Shown: piece after piece, positions 52,901 to 55,998 of the stretch
How the letters are laid out: each line of letters opens with the position of its first letter
Numbering within the stretch: position 1 is the stretch's first letter
Virus record (IMG/VR): IMGVR_UViG_3300020470_000690
Location: 1-64,000 of that record
Reading direction: 5' to 3' (one strand)
Length of the DNA stretch: 64,000 bases
Source: a virus
Translations under genes and position numbers: made by a program
Notes under the pieces: model-generated
The model's database searches: none
What the model saw: the letters and a program-made list of their open reading frames with translations, nothing else
What the model was told of the DNA's origin: nothing

Positions 52901-53442
52901 ATTGAGTAATCAACATCAGGAACCATGCTGACGTTGTAAACAGTAACAGCAAGGTGATCAGCAGAAACTGGTGATACAGGAGTTCCTAAGAAATTGAGAG
53001 GGAATGTAGTTCTAACTCCATCAAATTCTTGGATTGGGTTTTCTAGCTCTTGTCTTTTCTTATTAAATTCTTCTAATGATAGTCCTGGAGTGAGGATAGC
53101 GTCAGGACCACGAACTGTATTCTCATAGTATATTACTTCATTATCAATCATCACAGATCCATCACGATCCATGAATCCATCAATAGACTCAACTTCGATT
53201 AATGTATTTGTTGGGTCAACATCCTTAATTAGAACTGTAGTTGATGCTAAGACCTTTTGATCATAGTCATCTAAGTCCAAATAATTGAGAAGATTATTTA
53301 GAATATTGTATGGACGACCTGTCTTCTCTTGAGACTTGTAGTACTCAAATAAGAAGTTGACAAATTGTTCATCCTCTTGTCTGATAAAGGCGGGAAGTTG
53401 ATTCTCGACTCTATCGGAAATATTTACTGTTTTTGCAAACAT
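25984..53442 (-). CDS. Giant modular baseplate/fibre protein in the gp7 position (9152 aa)
   Basis: A single uninterrupted frame of 9153 codons. Residues 1-740 look like the conserved baseplate part (FVNFLFEYYKSQEKTGRPYN near 30; FRRQYMPTINIDYTQVNP and AQYLFKILFGEEVDIFYPRD near 680-740), with GGxGY modules between. After that, approximately: more GxGYTxxP modules (1140-1350); a YHYH-like region without the YHYH motif (1400-1560); a propeller-like region with YICGWTD and YVCGE motifs (1850-2240); a LamG-like domain (2325-2520); two CBM5/12-like units (2745-2870); helical modules (4140-4450, 5355-5790, 6215-6395); a second LamG-like domain (5135-5315); 23 beta repeats spread over 4514-7870; and an Ig-like C-terminus (9040-9148). 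T4 gp7 has 1032 residues. The start is 4 bases after the gp6 stop, and no strong Shine-Dalgarno sequence is seen. The gp7 assignment rests on position between gp6 and gp8. Confidence 0.85.
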   Translation of the reverse strand: MFAKTVNISDRVENQLPAFIRQEDEQFVNFLFEYYKSQEKTGRPYNILNNLLNYLDLDDYDQKVLASTTVLIKDVDPTNTLIEVESIDGFMDRDGSVMIDNEVIYYENTVRGPDAILTPGLSLEEFNKKRQELENPIQEFDGVRTTFPLNFLGTPVSPVSADHLAVTVYNVSMVPDVDYSIGGSEITFANPPRARIGTDSVGSCQIVYYIGFADSVVKQLTYPNVFDIAGDDSMALSYENLPYSPISEIGLIVNRNGVLQKPYIDYVLTDNNSKIKFFVNITNQDAFHIRSIEYVSAAFGTGAYAVTSVGVNGEIEAINVKNGGKGYKLNFAPKVAITSSTEKGTGAAARTLVAGIKDIKLINGGQGYTSYNPPKVKITQPTDMVNGSGATATITVDDVTGQVDSIKIANSGSGYDFIPAISFVNPSGAIITDPTIDGEGRLNGASITITDGGIGYSNPPTIYIDKAPEGGIDAEADCTVSPDGEVVAVTITNRGRGYLTPPRARVVQPIGAQVLDVTVANGSVTNINLLTGGKGYTDAPSVYIVDDRKGSLGEPIGGTGAEAAATIFNGEITDINIISFGTGYSDTEPPKVYIAEPLSAQASCDVGFGEVTGFSILSSGKEYEPSSLNGCSRGVSDVVTFDKYNNQVYAKESQLSQTNHLAGAVVNNLDSQIISKVFDKFRRQYMPTINIDYTQVNPIQVIKTIKDFYLAKGTKTAAQYLFKILFGEEVDIFYPRDELIKPSDASWVVDTILRAQLISGDPANLTNAQLVQVADPVDQNVKDASVLIENVISIIEGIDVIYELAISEETLSGTFKIPYKTGLVEPLTTTENIITVDSTIGWPEKNGTIIINDQETVQYKEKSLNQFIECTRSKNAVVEDWDPGTVIYSDIFVYANKGTEEEVKLRVLGIAEAGTTVLEDSGSYYLPGDKLNVAALGSTADDERLQSWLYNVKKLISVTSITPGGLNNQTATVVTSNAHGLLVEDKVTIYGANPAVYNGTFEVTARLDDYSFSYSIPTPMTIVPQGNILLSVDLNRGKSSVETIDEVISLFTSNVQNSFFNNDYVYVAASGLPNYKVGPFSGSAMIPGNQRKLLRLPRTVETISTRTSVAPNTPIGAWVNGVSAWSYKSAEFVTYGPLTGINIESGGQDYDAGSKPALEISGGGGTGAAATVTVNGSLDSVAVTAEGTGYTEQPLISIVGGGGSGATAQAVVTNGRVTRILVENPGTGYTAQPTISITGGNGSGALAVASVRGPISAVTLSSTGSGYTSKPTIKLNSGEGALAQPIVINGRIVSIAIINSGDAYTSAPKVYINGDGFGAQATAIIGTIGEDKGKVISISITNKGVGYTQGMTTVRMEAIGQLATFTADVYQWRKNVEYDLASKYDVARGYVFAGFNNQFGGEYAHVSDPKELRYVVGDNVFLNPATQNFQEVPSNIEHSPIIGWAFDGNPIYGPYGYIDPTDQNSGIRRMRSSYTLKPEVVYDIDTNPTPARIDGPDLATYPAGNFVNDYKYTFQQGDLDPYNGRFCKTPDYPAGTYAYFVTIDESDAGLPVFPYVIGPEYNSVVDTWNLSLEAVQENIPADVARFRDPYVNVDIDIDRQPNEESDSFVTEKEGDLLIFEIEDIDGDAIISPAEIANEQAITEEAALQIYDYFPSVSTESRVDIEVDTTTKFENARIDGFVVENAGQSYQVNDTLYFDNTGTDGFGASAIIESVQGRTINGYQKEIINDIPYGKITTATEHELIAQDEIIVNSKVITDNTNKRFYMSVVTGIEDITVTQVGIGYNTQLPPTYEIITSQGQDINFNIVLDETTGKVGEVNIVNSGYGYDEDNPPQIRVSHPQQYKKTYYWLSEYYEAAAKIEVFDIVMATDRYMYVCGELTQTNGDSAAFLAKFTDLGVMVWDRTLLPTASDKVARWKSIYLDETSEENNLLYMIGETESQGTASYNPDILIAKYESGFDNANNPEGIVRWQKEIAGVSGVARRDYAGDIYMDDEQRIYICGWTDTNAVDPYDIWVMQLNNTGDVVEKRKFASNSEGERMEQLHYIGDNKMLWCGVDQDNNDLIFGEMQYDGANIELNYVKRLAISGGDVKRPRFQIDEYNDLFFICDMWNGTKFYGCSFLKIALNQLSTNPTTPEYYFSKTIQPTGTYESINHAGINVDVFGNVSVVTDVKYSDNDLQAVAMSFKYDGTLLQSTNIKDTDDIGFKTRNHVVDNSGDVIIAANKQKPIQTVVNRFDASPISFAGDIAAGAATITNVSNATSLATGDIVSITSGGGTVTLAAGIKVLTATGTTVTLDTNFGGSGTATGAILSAVDFSGLIEDSSKQANVTTTFSDATKVLHNNADYKFGGGSLKFSGGPAYMKHAGAGITTNWTTSVWSLMEASHASNNPKVEMITIDDALGNSIVVTVDGNAASGNLGKIEMTIAPQGGGGSTVSSVGSTYWTTLQDSAFHHWAVVKETPSLGSYTYSVYFDGIQVCTATVATEIGLNDVYIGANKTTPATGNCFLGSIDDLVIEPNAVFTGASFTLPTTQFAITSDDSQINLIKFDRLHDKRGAYSAFPSTVYTKALTFTETSGININNLTNPVITVWAEGSSGLQILDMSDTISTLTPGTYTFTNNTHQFASKTSTVPSPLGVKLKVSAVVIPKYYVRDAGFQKIDNVLEFTFNQDIKFTKGSILQQYNSQGIVQAYGTIVEVPTGTLDYPGLGSKYKIGKMFGNFNDTDLFKNDLGEENIIEDVIFHPERAQAEWLTATAYTVDDQVWSDGKIYKATNTATSGATAPTHEIGNVTDGSVIWQYISAAGPIEVDLRDHPWPTPTEPLWQATKSYALNDLVYFGRQNYKCTTAGVTGSVAPTHTSGTATDGTVVWTWQSQSDAISSYARFRPYDAEDYRVKIVEVYTGSDFIVGDVISLGGSVTTGPKEGDPKIAQINGVSTVKKIEYVVNLDKDIIRSANARTDLIYCQALSAHKFKAADILFVEGFTTAQFNGSFFVEEVFSSRDFTYRMRAAADSEPAFYNNAIFNVKISSKHPTLMLVRNHSYVFDMSDASNLGYFLSFSQDNQFKLEYSFNVIERSGTPGLSSNTETPIVNFTIGGEVTNITYYFDPSRTLSSNSPVGENSFIDVIKTPYDGTFKIGEIISETEFRFPLEIEPEFNNAEIGVDDQDNPNSYYSTTSTKAIGPINTIKLISPGGFYKKLPIISDIASDRKIEKIKINNGGTEYAPGVYTQVPIIGDGEGGLCIITVEIDAETSSGTITDVTLTDPGKGYTFGSIDVDGITGILGSTLSGSGGDLEVVIPDEGSGASVFLTGTEIGKIKTLKNNEFGYGYSHDYTLRPEIAFPVNLQLFNTSILSEIKITDPGAGYTSAPVVVIAGGGGTGADAEAVVKNNRLSEIIVKDPGAGYSSQPSVTLKSEFTYVVNLDLNYLQFNFPHGITTGAAIQFRAEDIGSDVGELPKPSSVGLTSLSSTTTYYAIAGNVAGLESDQLRFALTPADAESGNYITFLTQGNGRQVLLTEVFGGKAEAVVETSRFLESEEVFQGESYDLANAFGTVSTNDGWQIGPKILKVVNPKGVFVEGGKVQGVISRASGIIDNVQIAKGILNIDAITKTSGRFIDDVGKPSEIVQKIQDSYFYQNFSYVIKSQIPINRWKKQILENNHPAGFNMFGQLELTGGKDISGRRIGTEFTKQVNIDEYTNVNQITSFGAAQPIYSTFNNSEVLFRKKRLTNSEEILTSIVKKIDNISDQFDGATKAFNLTVEGEQIIIKENQMLVTLNGVIQSPGEAYQIVGNQIVFAEAPRPDSKVIYRNVDITVLPIKRLNLTQIGGIFPQIGDIITAKFNNVNSSAKVIDTSTSSIDIIEIIGTTFVNNARVDVSRTGFSAFIGSIDDVNQSTIFEFGETVTKVDLGGDTAIVEETNLDLDGNLDSSLVLSKTSGTAEFETGAYNILLNDLIYSASSKIAAKITGISPYRDPVTSINMAAAVAFEEDQIITGGVSGAQAQVVRLDASANPPVLYYVKKNTPDFIDGETVTNQNAVNGVISGDPKVGDVVDTLIINKGSSFFGLVFERLISLTNQNVILDNISETTISPVELNNSANRINADFLDYEEVRSTEIEYNNLSGGTLAVNDVIRSINVTYGNPVTDALNRYKDAARSIRNNRQEIIDFAVSQIAIDYPGFYHTGDNQVAQMGRFKDAYRLIQKNREWIIAKSYDEMITQYPGTTIPSAAKCKRDLGYFIDALSRDTGWGGTVYTRKLCQMFFPDGTTFQYVNSQANEINYGYGKAYDHMVEALTNTLSGSETIDSVSYTKYNEQSTGGSGGSGITADPSPGDNYGTSGSNSTNYGANNCADVTAALNTLWTNVSEVITTASLSDLIDLSQPAAQTTLETKCTRDTGYFIDAIADDLDGDGNYYMVEFVKKFFNTDGVFIGLPETQEAITAFNAAKDLCKNAMRNIMYDQTLNTAGYNLNDPTTYSAPYLDSSSTAHYYDPDYSSGSNQGGTNCANVATAIDTLANIATTSFTGAQFTPTAASYTAATGDLVLTIGSHTLTTNDTVRIEPNSLTFTCAMDGNTANKTYPRSSDPTYNQQIAIDAVGATTITVNVGASPIVNHTVTNATYDPVGGDLVLTIGAHTLAVGESIKIATGSLTFSCDQGGTVGNGSYPRATGANTSDGEDYAYDTAVEITAASETTITVNVNGGQGAVTNTNAHTFVSATPNGIQSGGNYTHTFVSATANSVSEGGGLAYINSLATVTDGTYEEGENIRVYKFAYKDRGGLGFFTPGDTVKGHKSGANFSCKGANSGLRWLYTNTLTGSFQNREYITNSRITNVSGASNVTVTPTNATYDAATGHLTLTVAAHGFSTGNEVSIAANAIKFTCGMDANATQHDYPRLTDPVANNVRLPIIKTTASTFTVNVGSSPLKHYTPTGVDYQPDTGVMAITIGPNNLNVGEKIRFKPQSLVFTCDQDGNQTEHAYPRNSDPFYNTSVNIDSITSSTYSITGASYLPTKGTLNLTIANHGFSNGEMIKIADNSLTFTCANDNNATQHTYPRTTDPASYQWLPISVVDNNTIGVQIGVSPDTSVHTFVSATSNNITKQDGGVIIVQVLSTQPSTNTTLHTFVRGEDAIITGGDYAHTFVSAVPNSFTVYPAKATLTSLDKRSGTNSLLLESQAYLTHDLSDVNAFGTDNFTIEMWIKAKAVTGGQYLFDFRTSGLSETGSLSLYLDGGSIKLAYDNADRISGSHGISAGTWTHVAVSKTSGITKLWVGGVQVGSDYTDTNNYFERKMTIGADQAGANFYQGHIDNFVITKGVSNYTATFTPPVIFSTNDNISFSMSNEHPIIMSDKDVYATFTGTTNSAAAAKKVNYATKEIIIEDVQLSRDEHRKAADMLELNRAWIAETAVNKMKAKYPDLLMPGDTADGVGPQQGTTFCLRDTKEHILKGIIDDIRYGGNYNSTLAARSYLTAYEGLEHIANEVLQSIYTYRELAPICHYVLTTTSTDLENYGVDSDGNPTKFTDILRIPNNFSSPISQAIQDEISALADEVGDIIGPTGQRFRDAGDLIWKNRDVIAAEAVGWLEATYTKDINGTVYDFYTNPNSNPNKCTHEIKTYILPAVIADLVTGGNSAIRNVTAKFMNANSELYSIDNELSAVIDVYNHVAKLCKHAVNNTLVTKGSTAAELGVSSEYQDDYYVNEYTELTVYRDATITIDSEGYNAQRTDNDRLLDAADMLERNANVIAWEAVHTMNDLSKYLNFGVPDGAQNCVDDVLDILNAVAHDLRKGGNSKTWDAANLYLNQEDKSLIQLNGRQHTHQYVRSELDAIYTGGNYGHTFVTAATNAITDNGSGNHTPSNVVYTPGDGNLVITIPNHGLTTANTITIAEESLTFTCSMDDHASKHKYPRKGDPAYGKSIAITSSTISTITVNVGASPIVNYNVSNADYNSVTGDLVMNVGAHTLQPGTSIRFRDGALTFTCDRDDYATEHSYPRQSDPVYNTSVKITDVGVTTSTPTGATYDPNTGIVTITQNGHGFTGESTHTATDAAYNPNTGIMTLTVAGHGFVAGDSVKIAGNSLTFTCNLDGDLSNHTYPRSTDPAYNSWLPVLNVTNNTFDVQVLKEIPSTNVAVHTFVSATASGITKANDYVMLDENALSMSCDTGSGAVTKTYPRPQDPAYKAWLPISNVQLNTFDIQVLTTTPSTNTNAHTFVSFATNGLKRQTGNITVNVGVAPGEDAAAISVLKLTTEMAIMTMRNAFGRENLYIFDPDPAADDDTTPAGGDESLDKVDVESYERNAVKDRFINAADIIERNIRLIAEESIAAALVQYPSLNIPGGNINCVHDLTDFLDAMCWNLRHGGNNKVFHAAEYYVNEGLTHNTEATWITNYARDLAIQVMRNESLALNYGRDPAFDTAIPIVSVASTQHTATDASYDAGTGLLTLTVAGHGFDIGNKINIADNSLTFTCSMDNHYSNHTYPRTTDQTSNQWLPIISKTTDTFTVNVGVSRIKKFTPTAISYEPNTGNLIMTVGVHDLKVGTNLKIEPNSLTFTCAMDNGATNHTYPRITDPVHDEPIEIVGVTDTTVTVNVGTTGITNFDVHDAKFVPNTGVLDINIGAHTFRAGETVKLGTNALTFTCAMDSHATDHAYPRASGPSGPDAGYNTAITIDKIGLDTYDITNAAYTPTTGVMTLTIPSHGFKAQTTHTPTAAAYAPATGVMTISLANHGFQNDDRVKINQFGLVFTCGMDGHTTNHAYPRAYNSSAPGGEDYAYDKWLHVTNVTQNTFDVNVGVSSNQTEHTFVNAVTNCLTHAGDYVRVCTEAIDFKCTKDGNATKHSYPRTSDPVYDEWLPVLNAGTDTFDIQVGVSGPNDNYAHTFAAATDLTPTNAAYDPNTGKMTLTVNDHGMQNGDTIWIEDGAVTFRCGEDSQGSDHAYPRNITDTFTITAATYDAAAGIMECTVANHGFGDGAMVKFAPESIKFTCSMDNYDTTHAYPRHDDPVADKWIPVFNTQTNTFQVHVGQSIEKQWTPTAAAYSPVTGVMDLTIGAHSFRAGETLTPTNADYNPTTGIMRLTIAGHTLTQGEHIKIADNALTFTCTLDGGSAQKTYPRPSTISHTATTGTTHDPQTGILHINTTAAHNLTNGDWVKFADNSLTFTCGLDGDQTNHSYPRADDPMSGKWVQISNATASGFDVQVLNSIPQSNTSTHVFVSATSNGIQTRDPFSGRWMEIREAGTDYIDVKVLTTAPSTNTNPHTFVSAAANCIQTSGDSVRIAANSITFTCNKDSNATNHTYPRAAANAAGGADPVYNGAAKIVAVTDTTISVWVGTSANTTSHTFVSAAANAVTSGGTYTHNFVSADANGLSQQRDWAHNNYIPVSDVTTNTFSVQLLQKIPSTNTTTHVFQSALANSIHRGVIQKQNGWITMNVGTSSNTSWHGFKSADSGALISGGYYAHSFVSASTGAVHTGGDYTHEFVSAVTNGIKRQDPAGIVTLDIGASGPNDQYAHTFVSAASGALITGGNYAHKFVSATDRALVTGGNYEHTFVSAASNSVNVTGGSQLTPTNATYDPLTGHLTLTFGSAHGLQANINTFTLDNNAIQFSCEFDGNTTTHGYPRSTDPASGTTLTIISNTTDTITANIGTTPEVNFNVTNATYDAGTGNLALDIGSNSLQGPTLGLTPTDAAYNPTTGIVTLTINGHGFANGEYVKIADGGLTFSCTQGGGNYSYPRVTDPASGKWLTISNCTANTFDVQVLDTVPSTNTTTHTLVSIATGCVDKAGESVMVRPNSLTFTCQQDNYSTNHTYPRAKDPAFDRPVPIVGKSGSTITIDIGNSPIVTYTPTNATYDPATGYLALTIGAHGLSTGTTCKLAPNSFTFTCTRDGNTAQKTYPRGGHTFAQKFYADLDFYPYNSGDFVITADTNNPKCADVASAITSLMGLYTDAIATPASLTDGTISKTLPNIWPVKYAPDMVMRDVSITFDQNGAMNGDWNTTCVGVADKIEGLMDIVIQTISLASGGGGSHLDAVERELPWRFNNNYQLYTCYNVTSAVDTLFDVLLTTIGGGSVSDKHCARHILFNYHAITAKAFERTQNNHPDTTADITFAENMVTALMYDLNTGGNQGMLKLVNSWFDGEGNFIAFENIVRQHLLFYVTRIREYVKRGLYDYNNDAQWAGYDLYLEPSNTAAISNRFEYEKESTEFTIDSSINLAYHALNRSQAPSTNKIDYTNSADITNVTNLYDEGEDYNTDPELILLTPTIEVGFERRENTVTIHKPNFFSRGDVLAYIPASQDLDPNLQDQTYYYVLNAEADFFEITREKRHDARYRQFALDKNLTGQQRLQTVVRTGINMPAMVAPVRDNNQPISAGFNTADYLVGSTSNASAEVVRTMNNEANIVKLYKKFNVDAASGRFTNGETVQVQGSTSNNGTIVQTSVLTGDGGDEGWIYVEDMTGSFSDNDVLEGVDSGQTNTVNGTSVERMLINTSRGAFKQDEKVFNKGNSAEADIVKYENSAGSLVGNSGGRITIDIETIADDFVDGDVIYGSITDKILDIAYITATGFEELTLNQYVHAESQIECDVNNIIRDGGYAGNFTAGDVVYLLAGTTIKEPGWTAVVTKYQAFDDSVTPNIPHKIWIANLRPYGTNSQGEVVTPDPQDLAAGGTAIGKFENLNNFPIILAEMSSVTVTNYNSYGKVSGKSVTGDSGRIWLEDVVGDFPSNITIKSDAGWYAGVTQSKGLVGRCDRFFRGFDGSQTSFKLTTNNGEAYFPDPAGHLLVFTNGVLQPPGGTQAYTAFSDQIQFTEPPTIGSEFIGYYVGKLRQLDDISFEFDSLRSSFNLRYAGGFYSLTLTEGVSSSTILPENNIIVSLNGVIQEPGVGYELVGSRIIFAEVPRAGSTFVAFSYIGSDADVIAATVVPPIEAGDLLQIDGEGENREVALIESSNSLITFEYTGTVKGRGAEALAEITSGEMTTAIITSPGDGYTSRPNVDVISSSGFDGRIRALMGLLRIDVKTAGVGYAQPEVTIHNTVEDDWTPPEGPAMNGGYDTYAGEGTDSDGNPIVIVDGYITITAQPSNVTVNQGQMAAFTVLATFNLSSDGSVGTTPLNYQWQRKQYGETTWANITGATNSVYTTASAEQADDGDEFRVAITAAGASPVYSNSVILSVQTGATVISNFSPTQIFQ
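29850..39905 (-). repeat. Region of about 23 diverged coding repeats (Cys-Asp-His-YPR beta units)
   Basis: I count 23 occurrences of a unit of roughly 60-100 residues. A full unit reads TxAxYDPxTGxMxLTI, then HGFxxGDxVKIA, then SLTFTCxMDGxxTxHxYPR, then xDPxxxKWLPI, then NTFDVQV and HTFVSA. Every one of the 23 has a Cys before the YPR motif, usually F-[ST]-C-x2-D. Copies differ at many third-codon and amino-acid positions, so they are old duplications rather than recent tandem copies or an assembly loop. The series is interrupted by a LamG-like domain and helical blocks. Confidence 0.85.
30875..31500 (-). repeat. 54-bp-period short repeats (18-residue GGxYxHxFVSA units)
   Basis: Equivalent positions of the unit fall at 30875, 30929 and 30983; at 31085, 31139 and 31193; and at 31442 and 31496, each step being exactly 54 bases. 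The encoded unit is GGNYxHxFVSAxxxAxxT (18 residues). Copies are alike but not identical at DNA level. The clusters lie inside the giant gene, between the larger beta repeats. Confidence 0.88.
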
Positions 53443-53446
53443 CTAT

Positions 53447-55537
53447 CTAGAAGCAGCTCGTGATTTCTGGATACGTAAATGCATCCACTGGATATTCGAT
53501 AATATTTATTGGGGTTCCACCATAGCTCCAACCACTAAAGTTATTAGGATCGAAGTTACTGACAGTAGTTGGGTTAGTAACAAAATCAATGGGATATACT
53601 TCTGGATTAAAGATCGTAGGATCAACGCCAGGAGGTATAATGATAGAATCAGTAATAGGATGAACTACTACAGGGATTCTGTTCGTTCCATCACCAGTAT
53701 CTGCTACATTAAGAGGTCCTACACAAACGATACCTTTACTGTAGTCAACAGTACCAATGCTTGAGTTCAGCACAACCTCTTTCTCATTACGAGTAGCAAC
53801 TAACAGTAAGTTGCCTTTACCATCGTCTCTGATATTTACAGGAACTAGAACCTCAGTTGTCCTTGTACCAGAAGCGTAAATTACCTCATCTGCTGGTGTT
53901 GCAGTTTCATATGCAGTTTCACCAGAAGCCACTAGATCAGCAAGATTCTCTGTATATCCAGTAGCATAAAACTTACCAGACTTCATAGAAGAGAACTTAG
54001 GTGGACAGGTAGAATCTCCTGCATCGTTACCACCAGTATCACTTGGGTTAGTAATAGGATTACCAAAATCAAGACATTGCGTAAAGATATTACCAAAAGT
54101 GAATTGATCAAGGTTTTGACCCATAGTAAACTGTGTAGTGCTTCCACTGATAGCATCATCAGAAGCATCAACCATAGAATTAAACTTAGATGCTTCTATG
54201 CGATCACCAAATCTACCATCTCTGTTTTGGGTGTTATATTTGTCAATTGATTTTAAGATTTCCGTTGCCAACTCATTTGCTGATCTAGAAGTCTCGTTAC
54301 CGTTAAAGAACGGATAGACTTTAGGTACAACATAGAAGATACGTGGGTCAACGATGACTGGCTCAATTGATGCCATCGAATATTTCAGTAGTTGGTTCTT
54401 AATACGAGTCTTAGTTGTGGTGTTTAAATTTACACCTGACTTAGAACGAACTGCTATGTAAACTTTACCGTAAATAGGTGGATTTAGTTTCTCACCACCA
54501 TAAGCAGTAACCGCAGCTGCCTGTGGATATAAAGAAGATACGATATAAGCATAATCGTCTTCTGTGACTGCTCTGTTCTGCGTTGAGAATGACCTAGGAG
54601 CACGGAATTTAACAGATAATGCACTTTCTCTCTCAGCACCATCTTCCGAACTGTCTATAGTCCCCAGGGACATGCTGGCAGGGGATATAGGACGGTCTGC
54701 AGAGTCAACTGCTGACCCAATAAAGGAGAATTTAGTACATCCGTTAGCTGCATCTCCAGCAGTTACAACATACTTGAGTATAATGAACTCATTATCAATT
54801 AATTTACGTCCTAAAACACCATCTCCGAAGACTACCTTGTATCTGAGGTCTTCAGTTTCCTCTAAAAAGTAGTTTCTAGAGGTGGATGTCAATTCTACGA
54901 CATTTGTGGATAAAGAATACTCGTCAACTTCGACTGATTGCTCTGTTGGTTTAACAGAAACGGTCAAAACCTCAGTATCAACGTTTTCTGCGGGTATAAC
55001 AAAGTCCTGTTTCTGTGTATCATCAACAGTATAGTGATATGTAAGCAAATTTCCCTGATATATGATCATTTTAGAGAAAGTTGCCACTCCAGTATTCTGA
55101 TCAACCGATGCTTGAGTGTCTTTTAACAAGCAAAATGGAAATGTGTCTGTATTATTTCTAGAAATGAAGACATCACCCTTCTTAATCGTTACTGTATCTG
55201 GGTATGTTTGTCCTCCAGCAAGTGTTGCACACTGTACAACCATCTGTACACATGCTCTTGCCGCTTTAATTGACTTTGGTGTATAATTTAACTGCTTTGC
55301 AATCCGTACAATGTTATCTCTTACCGTTGCAGATTCCAAAAACGCCTCATTCATCGCCATGTTAGCGTTAAATGCGGTGTAATAAGTGTTATATGCTAAA
55401 GTATCGATCAGATATGACGCAGAAGATCCCTCAAAATCATAATCTGTAAACTCAGTACGTGTACGCAAGTAAGATTTGATCGATTCCTTGATCTCATAGA
55501 AATCTAGCGAGGTTAATTCTGATGGAATCGCAGGCAT
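53447..55537 (-). CDS. 6: Baseplate wedge protein, gp6-like
   Basis: 696 residues; T4 gp6 has 660. The opening (MPAIPSELTSLDFYEIKESI, then KSYLRTRTEFTDYDFEGSSA) and the following LAYNTYYTAFNANMAMNEAF are the conserved start of gp6 / baseplate J-like proteins, which form the central ring of the wedge. Further family segments are RKLIDNEFIILKYVVTAGDA, RAPRSFSTQNRAVTEDDYA and VTAYGGEKLNPPIYGKVYIA. It lies between gp25 and the giant gp7-position gene, the expected order. The C-terminal 130 residues are Pro/Asn-rich (PNNFSGWSYGGTPINI region). No inserted surface module is apparent, which fits an internal position in the baseplate. Confidence 0.92.
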   Translation of the reverse strand: MPAIPSELTSLDFYEIKESIKSYLRTRTEFTDYDFEGSSASYLIDTLAYNTYYTAFNANMAMNEAFLESATVRDNIVRIAKQLNYTPKSIKAARACVQMVVQCATLAGGQTYPDTVTIKKGDVFISRNNTDTFPFCLLKDTQASVDQNTGVATFSKMIIYQGNLLTYHYTVDDTQKQDFVIPAENVDTEVLTVSVKPTEQSVEVDEYSLSTNVVELTSTSRNYFLEETEDLRYKVVFGDGVLGRKLIDNEFIILKYVVTAGDAANGCTKFSFIGSAVDSADRPISPASMSLGTIDSSEDGAERESALSVKFRAPRSFSTQNRAVTEDDYAYIVSSLYPQAAAVTAYGGEKLNPPIYGKVYIAVRSKSGVNLNTTTKTRIKNQLLKYSMASIEPVIVDPRIFYVVPKVYPFFNGNETSRSANELATEILKSIDKYNTQNRDGRFGDRIEASKFNSMVDASDDAISGSTTQFTMGQNLDQFTFGNIFTQCLDFGNPITNPSDTGGNDAGDSTCPPKFSSMKSGKFYATGYTENLADLVASGETAYETATPADEVIYASGTRTTEVLVPVNIRDDGKGNLLLVATRNEKEVVLNSSIGTVDYSKGIVCVGPLNVADTGDGTNRIPVVVHPITDSIIIPPGVDPTIFNPEVYPIDFVTNPTTVSNFDPNNFSGWSYGGTPINIIEYPVDAFTYPEITSCF
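53503..53510 (-). promoter_or_regulatory. Late-promoter-like motif AATAAATA before the giant gene
   Basis: AATAAATA on the minus strand, within the 3' end of gp6 and 60 bases before the giant-gene ATG. It would give the giant gene a transcript independent of gp25-gp6. Being inside coding sequence, it could be chance. Confidence 0.35.
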
Positions 55538-55538
55538 T

Positions 55539-55961
55539 TTAGGTTCTTTCTAATAGGAACTCGATATTTTGGACTTGTGCTTGACCAACTATCTTATATT
55601 CGACAGAAACATCAATATCATTTGTGATAGATGAACTCTCTGGCGACCTTATTTCTACAGAAACAGTCTCAACACGAGGTTCGAGTCTTTCTATAGTATT
55701 CTTTATCTCATCCCGAAGATCCTCAGCAAGGAACACATCAAATGGTTCGAATAACATTTGTGTTACTCTAGATCCAATTTCATATTGGAAGGGTCTTTCA
55801 CCAAAATTTGTAAGCACTAGGTTTCGAACGGACTGTTTTATGGCATTGTCATTACTGACAGAGCTAAAATCCTTAGTGTTTGGGTTCGCTTTAAATGAAA
55901 TAGCGAAATCCTTAAACGCTCTTGAGAAAAATTTCTCTGATCTAAACCTATAGGCAGGCAT
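55539..55961 (-). CDS. 25: Baseplate wedge protein, gp25-like
   Basis: 140 residues; T4 gp25 has 132. It contains AIKQSVRNLVLTNFGERPFQ, then EIGSRVTQMLFEPFD and LRDEIKNTIERLEPRV, the conserved core of the gp25/GpW family that joins gp6 to the first sheath ring and starts sheath assembly. The C-terminal strand (DVSVEYKIVGQAQVQNIEFL) is also typical. It is followed one base later by gp6. A GATAAATA motif lies about 30 bases upstream, in the only non-coding gap of this group, so gp25-gp6 likely form a late unit. Confidence 0.93.
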   Translation of the reverse strand: MPAYRFRSEKFFSRAFKDFAISFKANPNTKDFSSVSNDNAIKQSVRNLVLTNFGERPFQYEIGSRVTQMLFEPFDVFLAEDLRDEIKNTIERLEPRVETVSVEIRSPESSSITNDIDVSVEYKIVGQAQVQNIEFLLERT

Positions 55962-55990
55962 TATTCGTGGTTATTACTCACTTTATCTTT

Positions 55991-55998
55991 TATTTATC
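55991..55998 (-). promoter_or_regulatory. Late-promoter-like motif GATAAATA before gp25
   Basis: GATAAATA on the minus strand, overlapping the SET-gene stop and 29 bases before the gp25 ATG. It lies in a 35-base intergenic gap, unusual here, which favours a real regulatory site. Confidence 0.57.

Noticed and set aside
25984-53442. Giant frame as an assembly artefact from collapsed or looped repeats
   Set aside because: Repeat units differ from each other at many positions, different domains interrupt them, and the frame is open throughout; an artefact would give near-identical copies or frame breaks. Long reads would still be a useful check.
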